Assembly: GCF_041381155.1 (NCBI RefSeq) | Contig: NC_091139.1 | Coordinates: forward strand, 5,518,383-5,582,382 | Origin: Argopecten irradians | Taxonomy: Eukaryota > Mollusca > Bivalvia > Pectinida > Pectinidae | Direction: 5' to 3' | Length of the DNA: 64,000 nt | Part shown: positions 47,158 to 59,259 of the stretch, piece by piece | Layout: each line of letters opens with the position of its first letter | Position numbering within the stretch: position 1 is the first letter of the stretch | Notes under the pieces: model-generated | Database searches by the model: none | What the model was told of the DNA's origin: nothing | The model's input: the letters and a program-made list of their open reading frames with translations, nothing else | Program-made: the position numbers and the translations under genes

Positions 47158-48680
47158 CTGGTTGGCGACATATTATCGTGAAGAACATATTATCGTGATT
47201 TTGATTGGCGGGTTACACTGAATGCGATTTTAAAACGGTTTTGTGTTTAGAAAGATGACACCTACCAAAATTACCAACAATATTTTCAAATTTAGTAGAA
47301 AATTTAATTTTTAACATAAAAATACCAAATTTCAGTAAATCTTACCTCACAAGTACAACATAAGCCCAGGGGAATGCATGATATCGGCTTTATTCTAAGA
47401 TAATAGTCCCGATTTATATATCGTCTGCTTCCTCTGATGACAGACAACAGCGTTCAAAAAACTAATGTTATAAGGGAGGTAATTCAATCTTAGAAAAGAA
47501 CGCTTATCTGGGTCACTCAAGCGCTTTTGACCAGACGACAAAATACAAGGTAGTAAACAATGCCGATTTGATTTGCTATTTTATTGTTTAAAGAATTAAT
47601 CACCATCAGAAATCATTCAAATATCTTTTATATTTATTCAGAATGCTAATAATTTATACAGACATGTGAGAAATATTTGTCATTTTGCCAGAAATAGATT
47701 GGTAAATGGCGACCTCTTCATTTCCCCTGTCAGCGTAATCTAACGATTTGACATGTTATAAACAATACACGTTTTCTCTCGTTTGAAACGCAGTTTTTAC
47801 ATCAATTATTTTTTTAAAAATAGTTCAAATGTTTTTTCTCACATAGCTAGCCATGTAAGATAGAGTTGTCCCATGAAAGACAGCTATGTAAGATAAAATC
47901 TATCTTACATAGCTGTGACGTCACAATTGCCGAACAATCAGATGACGTCATATCAGCCAAAGTTGACGTCATTTTTCTTCTATTTCGATTGATTTGCCGG
48001 ATTTATTTACCATTTCATTTGTTTAATTTGCATTTCAAACCGTTTTACCTAAGATTTCTTGTTTATATTTATTAATATAAACCAAACTTCGATGAGCTCT
48101 TTCGAATGGCGTTCTTATTTTTAAAATCGTTAAAATAGATCAATTATTTAAGAATTTAAAATTTTGTCACAAAATGGCTGCCTCACCTTTCGTGCAAGTA
48201 ACTCGACAAGCAATGTGAGAAAATAACTCTTTCATATGTAAATTATGTAGGATAGAACTATTCCACCCTCGGGTACAGAATTTTGGGTCAGAAACCTCGG
48301 CAAGCCTCGGTTCTGACCCAAAATTCTGTACCCTCGGGTTGAATAGTTCTATCCTACATCTGTACATATGAAAGAGTCATTTTATCTTTATGTTGATACC
48401 AAATTTAATTTATTCCATCACACGTAACTATTTTTAATATTTTTTTGAAAAAAATCACGATAATATGTTCAGTAAAATGACACGAAAACCTATTTGACCG
48501 ACTTTTTTCAAAGGGCTGTATTTATTGTAAAATATCATATAAATTCACTTAAAGCTTATTTATTTAAAGTGTTGTGGACTAAAGCTTATTTACAACTCTA
48601 AAAATCTAAATTTAAATACAACGTTTAGAAAAAAATCGAGAAAAATCGCTATTTTTTCACGATAATATGTCGCCAGCCAG
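47158..48680. mobile_element. DNA transposon with CTGGTTGGCGACATATTATC ends
   Basis: 23-bp terminal inverted repeats differing at one base, TA duplicated at both sides, 1,523 bp. No transposase frame is visible, so non-autonomous. It contains an inner palindrome around 47,850-47,930 (TAGCTATGTAAGATA group) and the hairpin at 48222-48383. Confidence 0.8.
48222..48383. repeat. Long, nearly perfect hairpin
   Basis: Arms run from AAATAACTCTTTCATATGTA to the inverted TACATATGAAAGAGTCATTT, about 75 bp each, meeting at ACCTCGGCAAGCCTCGGT. GTACAGAATTTTGGGTCAGA and its inverse are exact. It shares its centre with 19714-19870. Confidence 0.85.
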
Positions 48681-48836
48681 TACTGTTTAAATTTAATTAT
48701 TAAATTCTTTACGTTAAGATCCGTCGCTTCGTGCGTAAAGGGGTTTCCCACGCCTAAAAAAATGTGATGCAGGCGAACCGGATATGTAGATTGACCAATC
48801 AAAAAAATCATCATGCGTTACCCGTAGACTGGTTCC

Positions 48837-49280
48837 CGCCTCAGTTACCTCCCTTGCGTACGCTTCACTGAGGACCGGTAGCGAGTAGCCATCTTGAGTG
48901 GGAATTCCAACTCCAGAGTAGTGCGCATCATTTCTGCGCATGATATGTCATCATGGAGACGGCTACTTCCGTTAAGAGAAAATAACGTCATTAACGTCGT
49001 TCCTATGAACACTCTAAACTCTGTTAGCACGAAATGATTTCAAAACTTAAGATCTTATTTACTTTTGTTTATATATCGTTCAAATAAATTATTTATTCTT
49101 TACGTTAAGATCCGTCGCTTCGTGCGTAAAGGGGTTTCCCACGCCTAAAAAAAGTGATGCCAGCGAACCGGATATGTAGATTGACCAATCAAAAAAATCA
49201 TCATGGTTACCCGCTACCGGTCCCTAGTGAGCGGAGCGCAGCCTGGCGGAGAGTAGAGAACTAAGGGAAGGGAACCAGTC
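48837..49280. mobile_element. Full-length inner copy of the GACTGGTTC MITE
   Basis: 444 bp, ends GACTGGTTCCCGCC and GGGAACCAGTC, TA on both sides. It is nearly identical to the two outer parts of 46909-49358, so a copy has inserted into a copy of the same family. Non-coding. Confidence 0.85.
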
Positions 49281-49367
49281 TAGGTTACCCGCTACCGGTC
49301 CCTAGTGAGCGGAGCGCAGCCTGGCGGAGAGTAGAGAACTAAGGGAAGGGAACCAGTCTATACTTAA

Positions 49368-50370
49368 GGATGTATTCTTCTGAGGTTTCAGTCCCGTTGA
49401 AGTCTCGTTTCGACAAAGATCAAAGAAGTTACGAGATTTTCAAATACAATTTATCAATATCTGTAGCAAGTTGCCAGTTGCAAATTTTGTCAAAAAATAA
49501 CAGTTCTAACTTTAGCAGATTTTTTTATATGGGGATTTTAAGAAATGGCCCATTTGGCGGCCATTTTGGAATTGTGTCTTTTTTCGCTTCAAGTAGAGCC
49601 ACAGTTTTACCATTTGTTACTGAAATTGTTTTTACTTAAATCATCACTGCACCAGCATTTTTAGCTGTATTGAGCTAATTTTTGCTGTAAATCTTTACTT
49701 GGTTCGTGATAATTAAAATATTGAGCATTAATGTATGAAATGATTCACTTTTTTACTTTATTTTTACATTTAATGGTAATTTGAGCACTTTTAATTTTTA
49801 CTCTAAAATACTGAAAAATAACAAATATTCAAGTGGGGCAAAAAAGTAAGCACACGGACCCCCCATTTTTCTGCATGATTCTGAAAGAACAACCCTTTTC
49901 CTATTGATATGCAAAATATTAACAAAAGTTTAATACCAGAACTTTTTCTATAAAGGGTTAGATTTTGCAAAAATGGCTGAAAATGGTGCATTTTGTAGCT
50001 CAAAATTAAGGGGTAGGGGTAGCATATCTTGTTATTCTGAGAAAAAATATTAGTCTTTTTGATCAAAACTGGTATATTTTAAAAGAAGACTACTGGAAAA
50101 TAAATTCTACAAACATAAATACATATCAAACACCTCATTAGGAAATTATGGTTTTAATATCTTGTGTATATGGTCAAAACGGCAAAATTCCCATAAAATC
50201 CAATATTTTGTCAACTAGGTATCTTTGAGTGACAGTAGCTCAAAACCGAGCACACGGACATATGTTTTTTCTTTCATTTTCTTTCATGGTATGACCTCTT
50301 CTTTCCAAAAATCTATATGAGAAAAAAAGTTTAATACAAGAAAATTTTGACTTCTCAGAGGAGTACATCC
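49368..50370. mobile_element. DNA transposon with TTAA target sites
   Basis: Ends GGATGTATTCTTCTGAG and, inverted, GGATGTACTCCTCTGAG; TTAA lies on both sides (49,364-49,367 and 50,371-50,374). The left copy of the gene has TTGA at this place. About 1 kb, no transposase. TTAA targets fit piggyBac- or KolobokÂ-type transposition; the ends do not settle which. Confidence 0.7.
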
Positions 50371-50621
50371 TTAAGGACGACCTAGTTTGATACCCGTACG
50401 ATTTCTTATCAGTAGTAGGTGGGGTCTAGTCTTTGTTACCTGTTATAACACGTGTAGTACAGCCTACTATAGAATCTCAATGTGAATAAAAGATGCTCCA
50501 TCGCCAGCAGAGCATAAACGATACTAATAACAGATGTTTAATTATGTACATATTTGTCTAATTAACACAAAAGTACGTATAAGATAATTTATTTTGCTTT
50601 TGGTGCATGCGCAGTCATTAC

Positions 50622-51280
50622 TGTTACATGAAATAATAACAGAAATGAGAAACCAGCAGCTAAATTCAAAACACAATTTAATTATATATACAATATTATA
50701 CAGAGATGGTTTACAATATCTAAAGTAATTGGTGGTGGTACAAGAGTAATACAATGATTTAAAGTGTTACTTATCGGTATAATCCTTGATCCACGAGGAA
50801 AATGAATGTCCACAGATGATTTGTAAAGTTCCAGGCAATATGAATAAATCCACACAAAGTGTTGTAATAATCCACAGATAAAGTCACAATAGCTCCCCCA
50901 ATAGAATCTAATATGGCACTGTACAATTCTTGATATGTCTCATTACAGGTCTCATTACAGTTCTGATTAGCCTTGGACAGCTGGAGTATATATAGCTAAA
51001 CCCTAATTCAAGAATATTGGAGAATCTTCTACTTCTGGAAATATCTAACTAAAAGCAGTAAACAAATAAACACACGTAACTTTCTGGAAATAGATCATTC
51101 TAGATCTCTACTTAAAATCAACATGTTTACAAACATATTTGTTTATACATGATTATATTCTAGAAAGTTCTATAACCTAGATTAATGATATGACCTTTAT
51201 AGGATGTATTGATAAAAAAAGCTATAGGAGTTATCTCCCTTATCTCATAACTACATGTATTTAGTGTCATACATAACACA
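50622..51280 (-). repeat. LTR of the Gmr1-type element
   Basis: In reading direction it begins TGTGTTATGTATGACAC, right after the purine tract, and ends TTCATGTAACA. Its outer edge abuts the MITE sequence that continues differently in the left unit (37,425). Confidence 0.8.
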
Positions 51281-51343
51281 CCCCTCCTTAAAGAAAAGAA
51301 AGTTTTCTTGAAAAGGAAACTTTCTTGACATATTAAGTCATAT

Positions 51344-53200
51344 TTAAATCCTTGATAAAGCATCAGCTAGAATATTGTCTTTCCCTTTGATATGTTTGAT
51401 GTCAAGATTGTACTCTTGCAAAGTCAAACTCCACCTGAGAATTCTTTGATTTTTGTTTTTCATTTTTCCAATGAATGTTAAAGGGTTGTGGTCGGTGAAG
51501 ACCAACACAGGCACAACTGTAGTGCAGAGATACACATCAAATTGGTTCAAGGCCAAAATCAATGCTAAACATTCTTTCTCAATGGTGGAATAATTTCTCT
51601 GGTGTTTGTCAAATTTTTTCGAGAAGTAACAAATTGGATGGTCAATTTGTTCAGTACCTTCTTGCATCAAAACAGCACCAACACCTACATCACTGGCGTC
51701 AACAAACAGTTTAAACTGTTTATTAAAATCTGGAGCAGTCAGAACTGGTGAGTTTGATAGTATGGCTTTCAGTTTTTCAAAGGCAGACTTACATTCGTCT
51801 GACCAGACAAATTTGACATTTTTCTTTAACAAAGCAGTAAGTGGAGCTGCTATAACAGAGAAATTTTGACAAAATTTTCTGTAGTATCCAGCCATACCAA
51901 GAAATCTCATCAGCTCTCTCTTGCCTCCAGGAGTTGGAAAATCTATAATTGATTCTACTTTGGCCTGAACAGGTTTAACCTGCCCCTGTCCTACAACATG
52001 GCCTAAAAATTCAACAGTTGCATGACAAAATTCACATTTCAATAAGTTTACAGTCAATTTCATGGTAGTGAGTCTCTCGAAGAATTCGCGAATCCCGCGT
52101 AGATGGTCTTCCCACGTGTCGTGGTAGTTGATGACGTCATCAATGTATCCATCACAGCCTTCCAGGTCTGATATCACGCTGTTAAGAAGACGTTGAAATG
52201 TTGCCGGGGCATTCTTCATACCAAACGGCATAACTTTGTACTGGTACAAACCTTGTGAGGTTACAAATGCAGACACTTCTTTGGCTCTTTCTGTTAATGG
52301 CACCTGCCAATATCCTTTCAACAGGTCAAACTTGCTAACATACTTTTTGCCAACTTTGTCAATGCAAGAGTCAATCCTTGGAATTGGATAAGAGTCTGTT
52401 TTACTGACAGAGTTAACTTTTCTGAAGTCAGTACAGAACCGGTATGTCTTATCTGGCTTTGGCACCAGAACACATGGAGAGCTCCATTCACTTTTGCTTG
52501 GTTCAATAATATCATTGTCCAACATGTATTGAATTTCTTTCTTTAAGTGTTCTTCTTTCAAAGGATTGACACGGTAAGGATGTTGCTTGACAGGTGGCGC
52601 ATCGCCTACATCCACGTCATGATAGATAGCATCTGTTTTACCTGGTGTATCCGGAAACAAATGTTTAAACTCAAGTATCAAATCTTTCAGTTCATTGCGT
52701 TCCTTTTCTGATAGATGACACAGTTTCTTGTCCAAGTTCGCGAGCACATCTGAGTTCCGTAACTTAACACCACAGTCTAAACCTACATCTTGTACACCAC
52801 CATCTAAGTCTAATTTACAAATATCAGCTGTACTTTCACTTTGTGATGGTACAGAGGCCAAAGTAGCAATAGGTTGAGAGGTCTTGCTCTCTTCTCTATC
52901 TACATATTTCTTAAGCATATTAACATGACATAATTGAGTTTTCTTGCGCCTCCCTGGAGTTTGTACATTGTAGTTAACATCATCGACCTTTTTCTCAACA
53001 ACATAAGGTCCAAAATATCTAGCTTGCAAAGGCTGACTCGGTATTGGTAATAGAGCCAAAATGTTGTCACCTGGATCAAAACTTCTTGTACGGGCATCTT
53101 TATCATACCATGCTTTCATTTTGGTTTGAGTAACGGCCAAATTTTCTTTTGCCAGTTCACATGCCCTTGTCAACCTTTGCTTAAAGTTAGACATATACTC
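51344..53200 (-). mobile_element. Gmr1-type element: integrase tail, RT and RNase H part
   Basis: First comes a GPY/F-type module (QARYFGPYVVEKKV, then CHVNMLKKY), the C-terminal end of an integrase. Then RT follows: SEWSSPCVLVPKPDKTYRFC, motif A KFDLLKGYWQVPL, motif B MPFGMKNAPATFQ, YIDDV, then FLGHVV. RNase H shows LFVDASDVGVGAVL, TIEKECLALILA, VFTDHNPL and ends ILADALSRI. The integrase tail directly upstream of RT is the physical sign of the IN-RT order. Confidence 0.88.
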
Positions 53201-53219
53201 TAAGAGATTCACTTTAGAA

Positions 53220-54588
53220 TCTTCGTCCAAAATATTTTGTCTTTCAAAATTTTCAAAGAACCACGCACAGTATGTCCAAACACAAGTTCAAAGGGACTGA
53301 AACCAAGAGATTCTTGTACAGATTCTCTAACGCCAAACAACAACATGTGTATACCTTCGTCCCAATCTCTTTTGTTGTCAAAACAATAAGATCTCATCAT
53401 ATTCTTCAATGTCTGATGAAAACGTTCTAAAGCACCCTGAGACTCTGGATGATAAGCACTAGACTTATACTGCTTGATTTGGAGCTGGTACATGACTTGT
53501 TGAAAAATACCAGACATGAAATTCGAACCTTGGTCCGATTGGACAGCTTTTGGAAGACCAACCAATGTAAAGAATTTAACCAAAGCCTTGACTATGTTAG
53601 GGACCTTAATATTTCTGAGTGGAATGGCTTCAGGAAAGCGTGTGGAAGCACACATAATAGTTAAAAGATACTCATTCCCAGACTTAGTTTTGGGTAGAGG
53701 ACCTACACAGTCTATAATGACTCTACTAAATGGTTCCTCAAATGCTGGAATGGGGTGCAAAGGTGCAACAGGGATTTTCTGATTAGGTTTCCCTACCACC
53801 TGACAAGTATGACAAGACCTACAAAAATCAGCCACATCCCGTTTCAACTTGGGCCAAAAGAAGTGATCTAAGATCCTGTTATAAGTCTTGGTCACACCTA
53901 GATGCCCTGCCATAGGTACGTCATGAGACAAACTTAGAATATCTTGCCTATACCTCGGTGGGACAACTATTTGATTGACAACCTTCCAGTCTTCCTCGGG
54001 AGACACATCAGGGGGGCGCCACTTGCGCATCAACACACCTGACTGACGGAAGTAACAAACCGGGACTTTCTCAGCCTCTTCCTCACTCAAAGCCCGATTA
54101 CACAATAAGGAGATTTCAGGATCTTTCTCCTGTTCTACTATAAGCTCCTCTCTAGACAAAGATGATTTACTCATCATGTCAGACAAAGAAGTACCCTTGT
54201 TAGGAACAACTCTATCACTATCAAAGTCTACAGGATTGCTCAAAAGATCACACTTGCTCCCGATATCCTCTATATCATGAGCCAAGAAAGTGTCACCTAA
54301 CCCTGGACTATAATGATCCTCAACTACTGCAACATCAGAAACCTTCTTACTCATTGAACGAGTTACACCACAAGAAGGGAAAATACCAGGAAATTCCTGT
54401 TGAATAGTCTCAGCATCATCTGTTTTATCAGGGATACTGGACACTAAGGGATCTACCCTAACTTTCTCTCCAGCCAAGTCATTGCCTAAAATGAGCGACA
54501 CGCCCTCTATGGGAAGTTCCGGTCTAACACAAATGGTGACAGGCCCAGTAACCAAGTCTGACTTTAAATAAACAGAATGGAGAGGCAC
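53220..54588 (-). mobile_element. Gmr1-type element: protease end and integrase core part
   Basis: Near the start, SLILGNDLAG is a protease C-terminal motif. The integrase has an H2C2 zinc finger (HDVPMAGHLG...CRSCHTCQ), the core with VIIDCVGPLP, VQSDQGSNF and YHPESQGALERFHQTLK (D, D, E), and HTVRG near the end. The 140 or so residues between protease and zinc finger are acidic and of no known family. Confidence 0.85.
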
Positions 54589-54600
54589 ATTAACAAAACC

Positions 54601-56076
54601 TTAATCTACACCTTGAAGCAAAACACTACTACCACATGAGGTCTCCTCAGACAAAGGCACTACGCCATCTAATATCAAAGAATGAGAAGCCCCAGTATCT
54701 CGCAAAATCTTCACAGGTTTCAAGTTGGTAATATCACTAGTAAGTGAAACAAAACCTTCAGAAATGAAGGGAGAGTACTTCTCCAAGACACTATCAGACT
54801 CTGAGCTCTTAATCTCAACAGACACTTTAGAATCTTCCACAATATCACTAAGTTTCTGACTAGGCTTTGACATAGCTAACACAGAAGGAACTGACTGTTT
54901 ACGCCTTTGCTCCTTACGCTGGAGAGAATAACATTCAGACATAATATGCCCTACTTTCTTGCAGTAATTACAAACAGGACCAGAAGGAGACCCCACACCT
55001 GCCCTATGATCTGTTTTAGAAGAATCAGACTTAGTCTTATCACCTACATTAGGTTTGTCGTTAGAAGGGCCACTAATGGTTGGGTTCCTAGGCTGACCAA
55101 ATTTACTAGTACCTGTGGTACTGTTTTTGTCTTGAGAACTGTTTTTAACAAATGAGCCTTTGTGGGTGAGAGCATAATCATCAGCCATTGTAGCGGCTTC
55201 GCTAAGTGTTTCAACTTTCCTGTCATCTAAATGAGTTTTTATGTTTGTGTGGACACAACGTTTAAACTCCTCTATCAACAATAATTGCCTCAATTTACCG
55301 AAATCCTCATCAATTTCTTTAGAATCACACCACCTATTAAATAATTGCTCTTTTTCTCTGGCAAATTCTACATGAGTTTGTTCATCTCTCTTTCTCGAGT
55401 TTCGAAATTTCTGGCGGTAAGCCTCAGGAACTAACTCATAAGCTTTCAAAATAGCTTTCTTGACTACTTGGTAATTTGAAATGTCATCTACAGACAAAGA
55501 AGAATAAATGTCTCTAGCTTTACCAATCAAGACACTCTGAAGAAGCATTGTGAGCTTATCTTCAGGCCATTTCATACTGTCAGCTATTTTCTCAAAATGC
55601 AGAAAATACTTGTCAACTTCTTTCTCTTGAAAAGGAGGAACTAAACTAATGTTTCTACTGACATCAAAACCTCTGTTTCCTTGTAAACCCCTAAAAGTTG
55701 GATTACTTGAACTGTCTTGGGAAGCTAGCTCTAATTCTTTAATTCTAAGTTCTGTTTCAGCTTGAATTTTCTGCTTCTCTAGTTCTAACATATGATTTCT
55801 CTCGATCTCTTTTTCTTTTAATTCTCTTTCTTTGTCTTTTTCTTTTTCTCTTAACTCCATCTCTTTCATTTCCTTCTCTATTTCCATTTGTCTTAGTTTC
55901 ATTTCATGTTCAAGTTCCATTTGTCTAATTTGAATTTCTGAACTGACTGTTTCCTCTATACTATCTAATGCACTAGAGTCAAATTTGCCATTGTCAACAA
56001 AATATCTTATAATTACATTCCTAATTTCAGCTTTCCTCAAATTAGTTTTGATAGTAAGGCCTAAATGTTTACCCAA
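54601..56076 (-). mobile_element. Gmr1-type element: gag part with SCAN-like capsid
   Basis: A long charged coiled coil (MELEHEMKLRQMEIEKEM type heptads), then a capsid region with AYRQKFRNSRKRDEQTHVEF, FNRWCDSKEIDEDFGKL and LLIEEFKRCV, which resembles the SCAN domain. A CCHC knuckle CNYCKKVGHIMSEC follows, then the protease start ILRDTGASHSLI. SCAN domains of vertebrate zinc-finger proteins are known to derive from a Gmr1-like gag. Confidence 0.82.
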
Positions 56077-57116
56077 TAACAGTAAATCCTTCTTACTAAT
56101 TGCAAAAGAACTTCCAGGGATGGCGCTTTAACAAACTGTTCTACCTGCATAGTAGTCATGTTTATCTAGCTGTTGGTTTCAAATGTAAACTCAAAGTTTG
56201 TACACAAATTTTGAAAATTTCTTAATTAATGCCTATAACATCATTTATAATATCTATGCCATCTACTTATTCTTCGTAACTTGCCACTTTCTCCAATACT
56301 GCTGAATATCAATGAATATCATAACCTCTCGACGTTTTTCCTCTGTAACACATCCAATTCCTGCTGCATTTAAAATTCTAGTATAGTGTAATGAACTGGA
56401 AGCATTCCACTACAAACCATTCCACGGTAATTCACCAGGTATCTGTTGTTGGGTATATACGGTGGGGACGACCACAGACTATAGTGATGCTTGTTTTTAC
56501 TACAACTCAATCGGACTATAGCTGCATGTCCTTTCATTGTAATTTTCTTAACATGGACTTTTCCTTGGCATATCCTATAATGATTTTGTGGAACTTCACG
56601 CAATTTCTCTAAGGACCCGTTCAGTCAGAAAAATATTTTGGTCTGTTTTTGTTGTTGTTTCTATACTTGTAGGTAGGTGTTGAAGTTAAGAGATCTTTTC
56701 TGTTTTTTATTGTCGTTATGTTATGTTGTGAAAACTCCAGATTTCATGAGATAAAAAACCTGATGTTTCAACTCAAACTGATACTAGATTATTTGCATTT
56801 TTATAAAGTATGATAAGGTCACATCGTGTGTTCTGCATCGTAAAAGATGTCAACAAAAACGTGAAAAATTGTTTGAGTTGTATTTTCACGTTCTCGAGTA
56901 AAACTTCTAGTAATGTTAGTCACCTACATAATCAGATGAAAGAAGGAGTTTAATATGTTATATTATTGTTTTTAAGCTGTATACAATGTCAGTTAATTTG
57001 ACTGTAGAACTAATCGCATGCAGTAGTAGTCAGTGTAATTAATGGCACGGTACGTCCTGAGTGGTTCAAGAGGATGAATTTAAACAGTAAAATTATGTAA
57101 TGTATACAAACTACTA

Positions 57117-57257
57117 AATATCAAAGAAACACAATTTAACAAAGCATGACAATTTATTGACTCGTGCCCTATCCGGGCTTCGAACTAACGATCTGCGGCA
57201 CCCAATCGCCTGCTTAACATATCTGCGCCTTCTACCACTGCGCCACATCCACACCCC
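57117..57257 (-). mobile_element. Second tRNA-derived SINE, right-unit copy
   Basis: Duplicate of 41202-41344 with several changes in the tRNA-like part and the same AAACTACTA/AAGCTACTA flanks. Confidence 0.8.
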
Positions 57258-58047
57258 AAGCTACTACAATGTATATATATTTATAATGATTCTCTAATGG
57301 ACTAAATTATATTTTTCTTTGTTTTCAATATAGATTGCTGATTGAAATTTTCTCAAAATTACGTGACAGAATGTGAGATGACAAAGAAATGAATTAGTCT
57401 AGAAATTTTGAGTTTCATGTAGGAATTTCCGTTATATAAATCCATGTGCATATATATTCTTCATTTAATTAATTTTCAAGTCCGACATTCCACCTAGACG
57501 GAGTTCTCATATGGCACTACCTTACTGTAATATATAAACTCTAGTGTACACGTATTTGCATATTTTGTATGTGCATACCATATTGAAAAAGTTCTTAATT
57601 TATATGATAATAAACCAAATTTTACGGAAACAACAATAAATAAATTACTTTCATTTAAAAAAAAAATTTTTTTGCTTGTATCTACAAGGGAGCTAACTCT
57701 GTAATATGCAAAGACGCTTCATAATGTAAATGGCTATTGTTATTGTCAACAGAACAACATGTATAAAGAGGAAAATTGCTAGTGAATTGTTATTATGTAT
57801 ACTAAACGACAAAAATAAGATCAGACCAATTCACTATGAAGCAATCCTAATTCTTACAATTTTGACATATGTCTTTGTGTTAATTTATTATACACATGGA
57901 CATAATTGCTTGAAAAAAAACAATGCCATTACATAACAAATAATGTAAAAAAAGATTAAACGACATACAGAACTAATGTACAATAGACATATACAACGAT
58001 GAAATATCAATTAATGTAAATAGTATATATTTATCAATGGACCTTTG

Positions 58048-58153
58048 TTGAGGTACATATGGTGTTATACCGCCCTGGTAGAATTCGAGAGCGTAGTCCG
58101 AGGTCATTATATTAGATTCTACCAAAGCGGTATAAAACTATATGGACCAACTC
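58048..58153. repeat. Inverted repeat, right-unit copy
   Basis: Copy of 42135-42240, practically unchanged, same TTATACCGC/GCGGTATAA arms. Confidence 0.7.
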
Positions 58154-58702
58154 GACTATTGTTTTTACATAATATATGTAGTTCACTCAATGTTTGGGTA
58201 ATGACGTCACAGAAGAAATATTGACTCGATGTTTCTAAAACTGAAAGCACCGAGTCGATATGCGTACATATTGAACCCCAAGTGGCCAATCATTACCCAA
58301 TTAAAATAAAGAAAAAACATGGCATATTTGATATATAAATGTACATTTGATGTTATCTGAAAATTATCCTTGCACTCTTCTATGAAATGTTTTGGTTCTA
58401 GAATATACCAAATAAATCGTGAAAAGAAATTTTGTAACATATTCAATAATTTTAACGCAATGCCAGTTATTGTGAAACTACAAGGAATGGAAGCAGCGAC
58501 AAATATTTCATCACTGAATCGCCTTAACGTAATTTGCTACCAAGGCGAGGATCAGACATAATTTGTTACCTCTCACAAACACTTTGAACCCCTGATATTT
58601 GGAATGTGACCATGCCAGTATAATTCAATTTGGATTGTAACAAGAATTTTCATTGGCTTAAAAATTTACTTTATCAGCCCATAAAGGAAAAATGGCGTCG
58701 CC

Positions 58703-59259
58703 GTTTGTAACGTCGCTTCTGATTGGCTGATATTACGGTGTAATGATTTCATGGATAAAAGAGTCTCAAATGAATTCGGAATTTTTAATACTTTCCTTTA
58801 GTAAATTGAATTATAATGATCAAATTAAATATATTCTTTATGTTATGGAGATATAACACATTTTTTTATATACATTTTTTATCTCCATAACAAAAAATAC
58901 ATTCAAATTGATCCTTAAATAAAAACTAAACCTGTGTAATTGTATACAGTTAAACTTATTTCTACAAGTATTCCTTCGAGATCAAGGCCACTATAGACAA
59001 ATTCTATAGTGCAATAAACACAATCTTGATAACCATTTGTAATGATGGTCACACAGTATGCGTTTTTACCAACTTGAGCCGTCTTTGATGGCAAAATATA
59101 TCTCTTCTCTTATTTAAGTCCTATTTCATTTAGTTCAGTTAGCAATGCAACATTTGTGAGTTTAAGTCTTTATGATCTTACATGCTTTGTTACAGAAAGG
59201 ACATAAATATCTTATATAATTTTATAATACTTTAAATGCATACTGCTTTAAACGTAGAC
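58703..59259. other. Flank between duplication and phosphatase gene
   Basis: Single-copy AT-rich DNA; probably includes the phosphatase 3' UTR (- strand). A pair of TATGGAGATA and TATCTCCATA boxes faces each other at 58,852-58,888. No gene of its own. Confidence 0.5.

Larger units (their letters stand above)
46909..49358. mobile_element. DNA transposon (TA target), outer copy carrying two inserts
   Basis: Ends GACTGGTTC and GAACCAGTC with TA on both sides (46,907-46,908 and 49,359-49,360). Subterminal inverted GGACCGGTAGCG boxes occur at both ends. It is interrupted by the elements at 47158-48680 and 48837-49280. Without them it is a MITE of about 480 bp, non-coding. Confidence 0.75.
50622..56228 (-). 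mobile_element. Ty3/gypsy-related element of Gmr1 type (fossil)
   Basis: In reading direction (- strand) the parts are gag (about 56.1-54.6 kb), protease (54.7-54.4 kb), integrase (54.0-52.9 kb), reverse transcriptase and RNase H (52.7-51.35 kb), a purine tract AAGGAGGGG and one 659-bp LTR. The integrase before reverse transcriptase is the Ty1/copia order, while the RT sequence is of Ty3/gypsy type; this combination defines the Gmr1 group. Only one LTR is recognised, so age by LTR comparison is not possible. The inner part reads mostly open with about two to three breaks. It inserted in the MITE at 50,487-50,621 of the right duplication unit and is absent from the left, so it is younger than, or was lost after, the duplication. 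Confidence 0.85.
42789..58702. repeat. Tandem duplication, right unit
   Basis: It begins inside GGCGTCGCCTGTGAAG at 42,783-42,797: the left bases equal the end of the unit (58,694-58,702) and the right bases equal its start (33,198 on), sharing CC. Compared with the left unit it has DNA elements at 46,905-50,374 and the gypsy-like element at 50,622-56,228, and lacks the counterpart of 37,426-40,320. Confidence 0.9.
56229..58702. other. Right-unit copy of 40,321-42,790, no gene
   Basis: Non-coding, holds the copies of the SINE (57117-57257), of the inverted repeat (58048-58153), one arm of the palindromic MITE (near 57,690) and the dispersed repeat shared with 11430-11780. Short open frames are shared with the left copy only because the duplication is recent. 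Confidence 0.8.
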
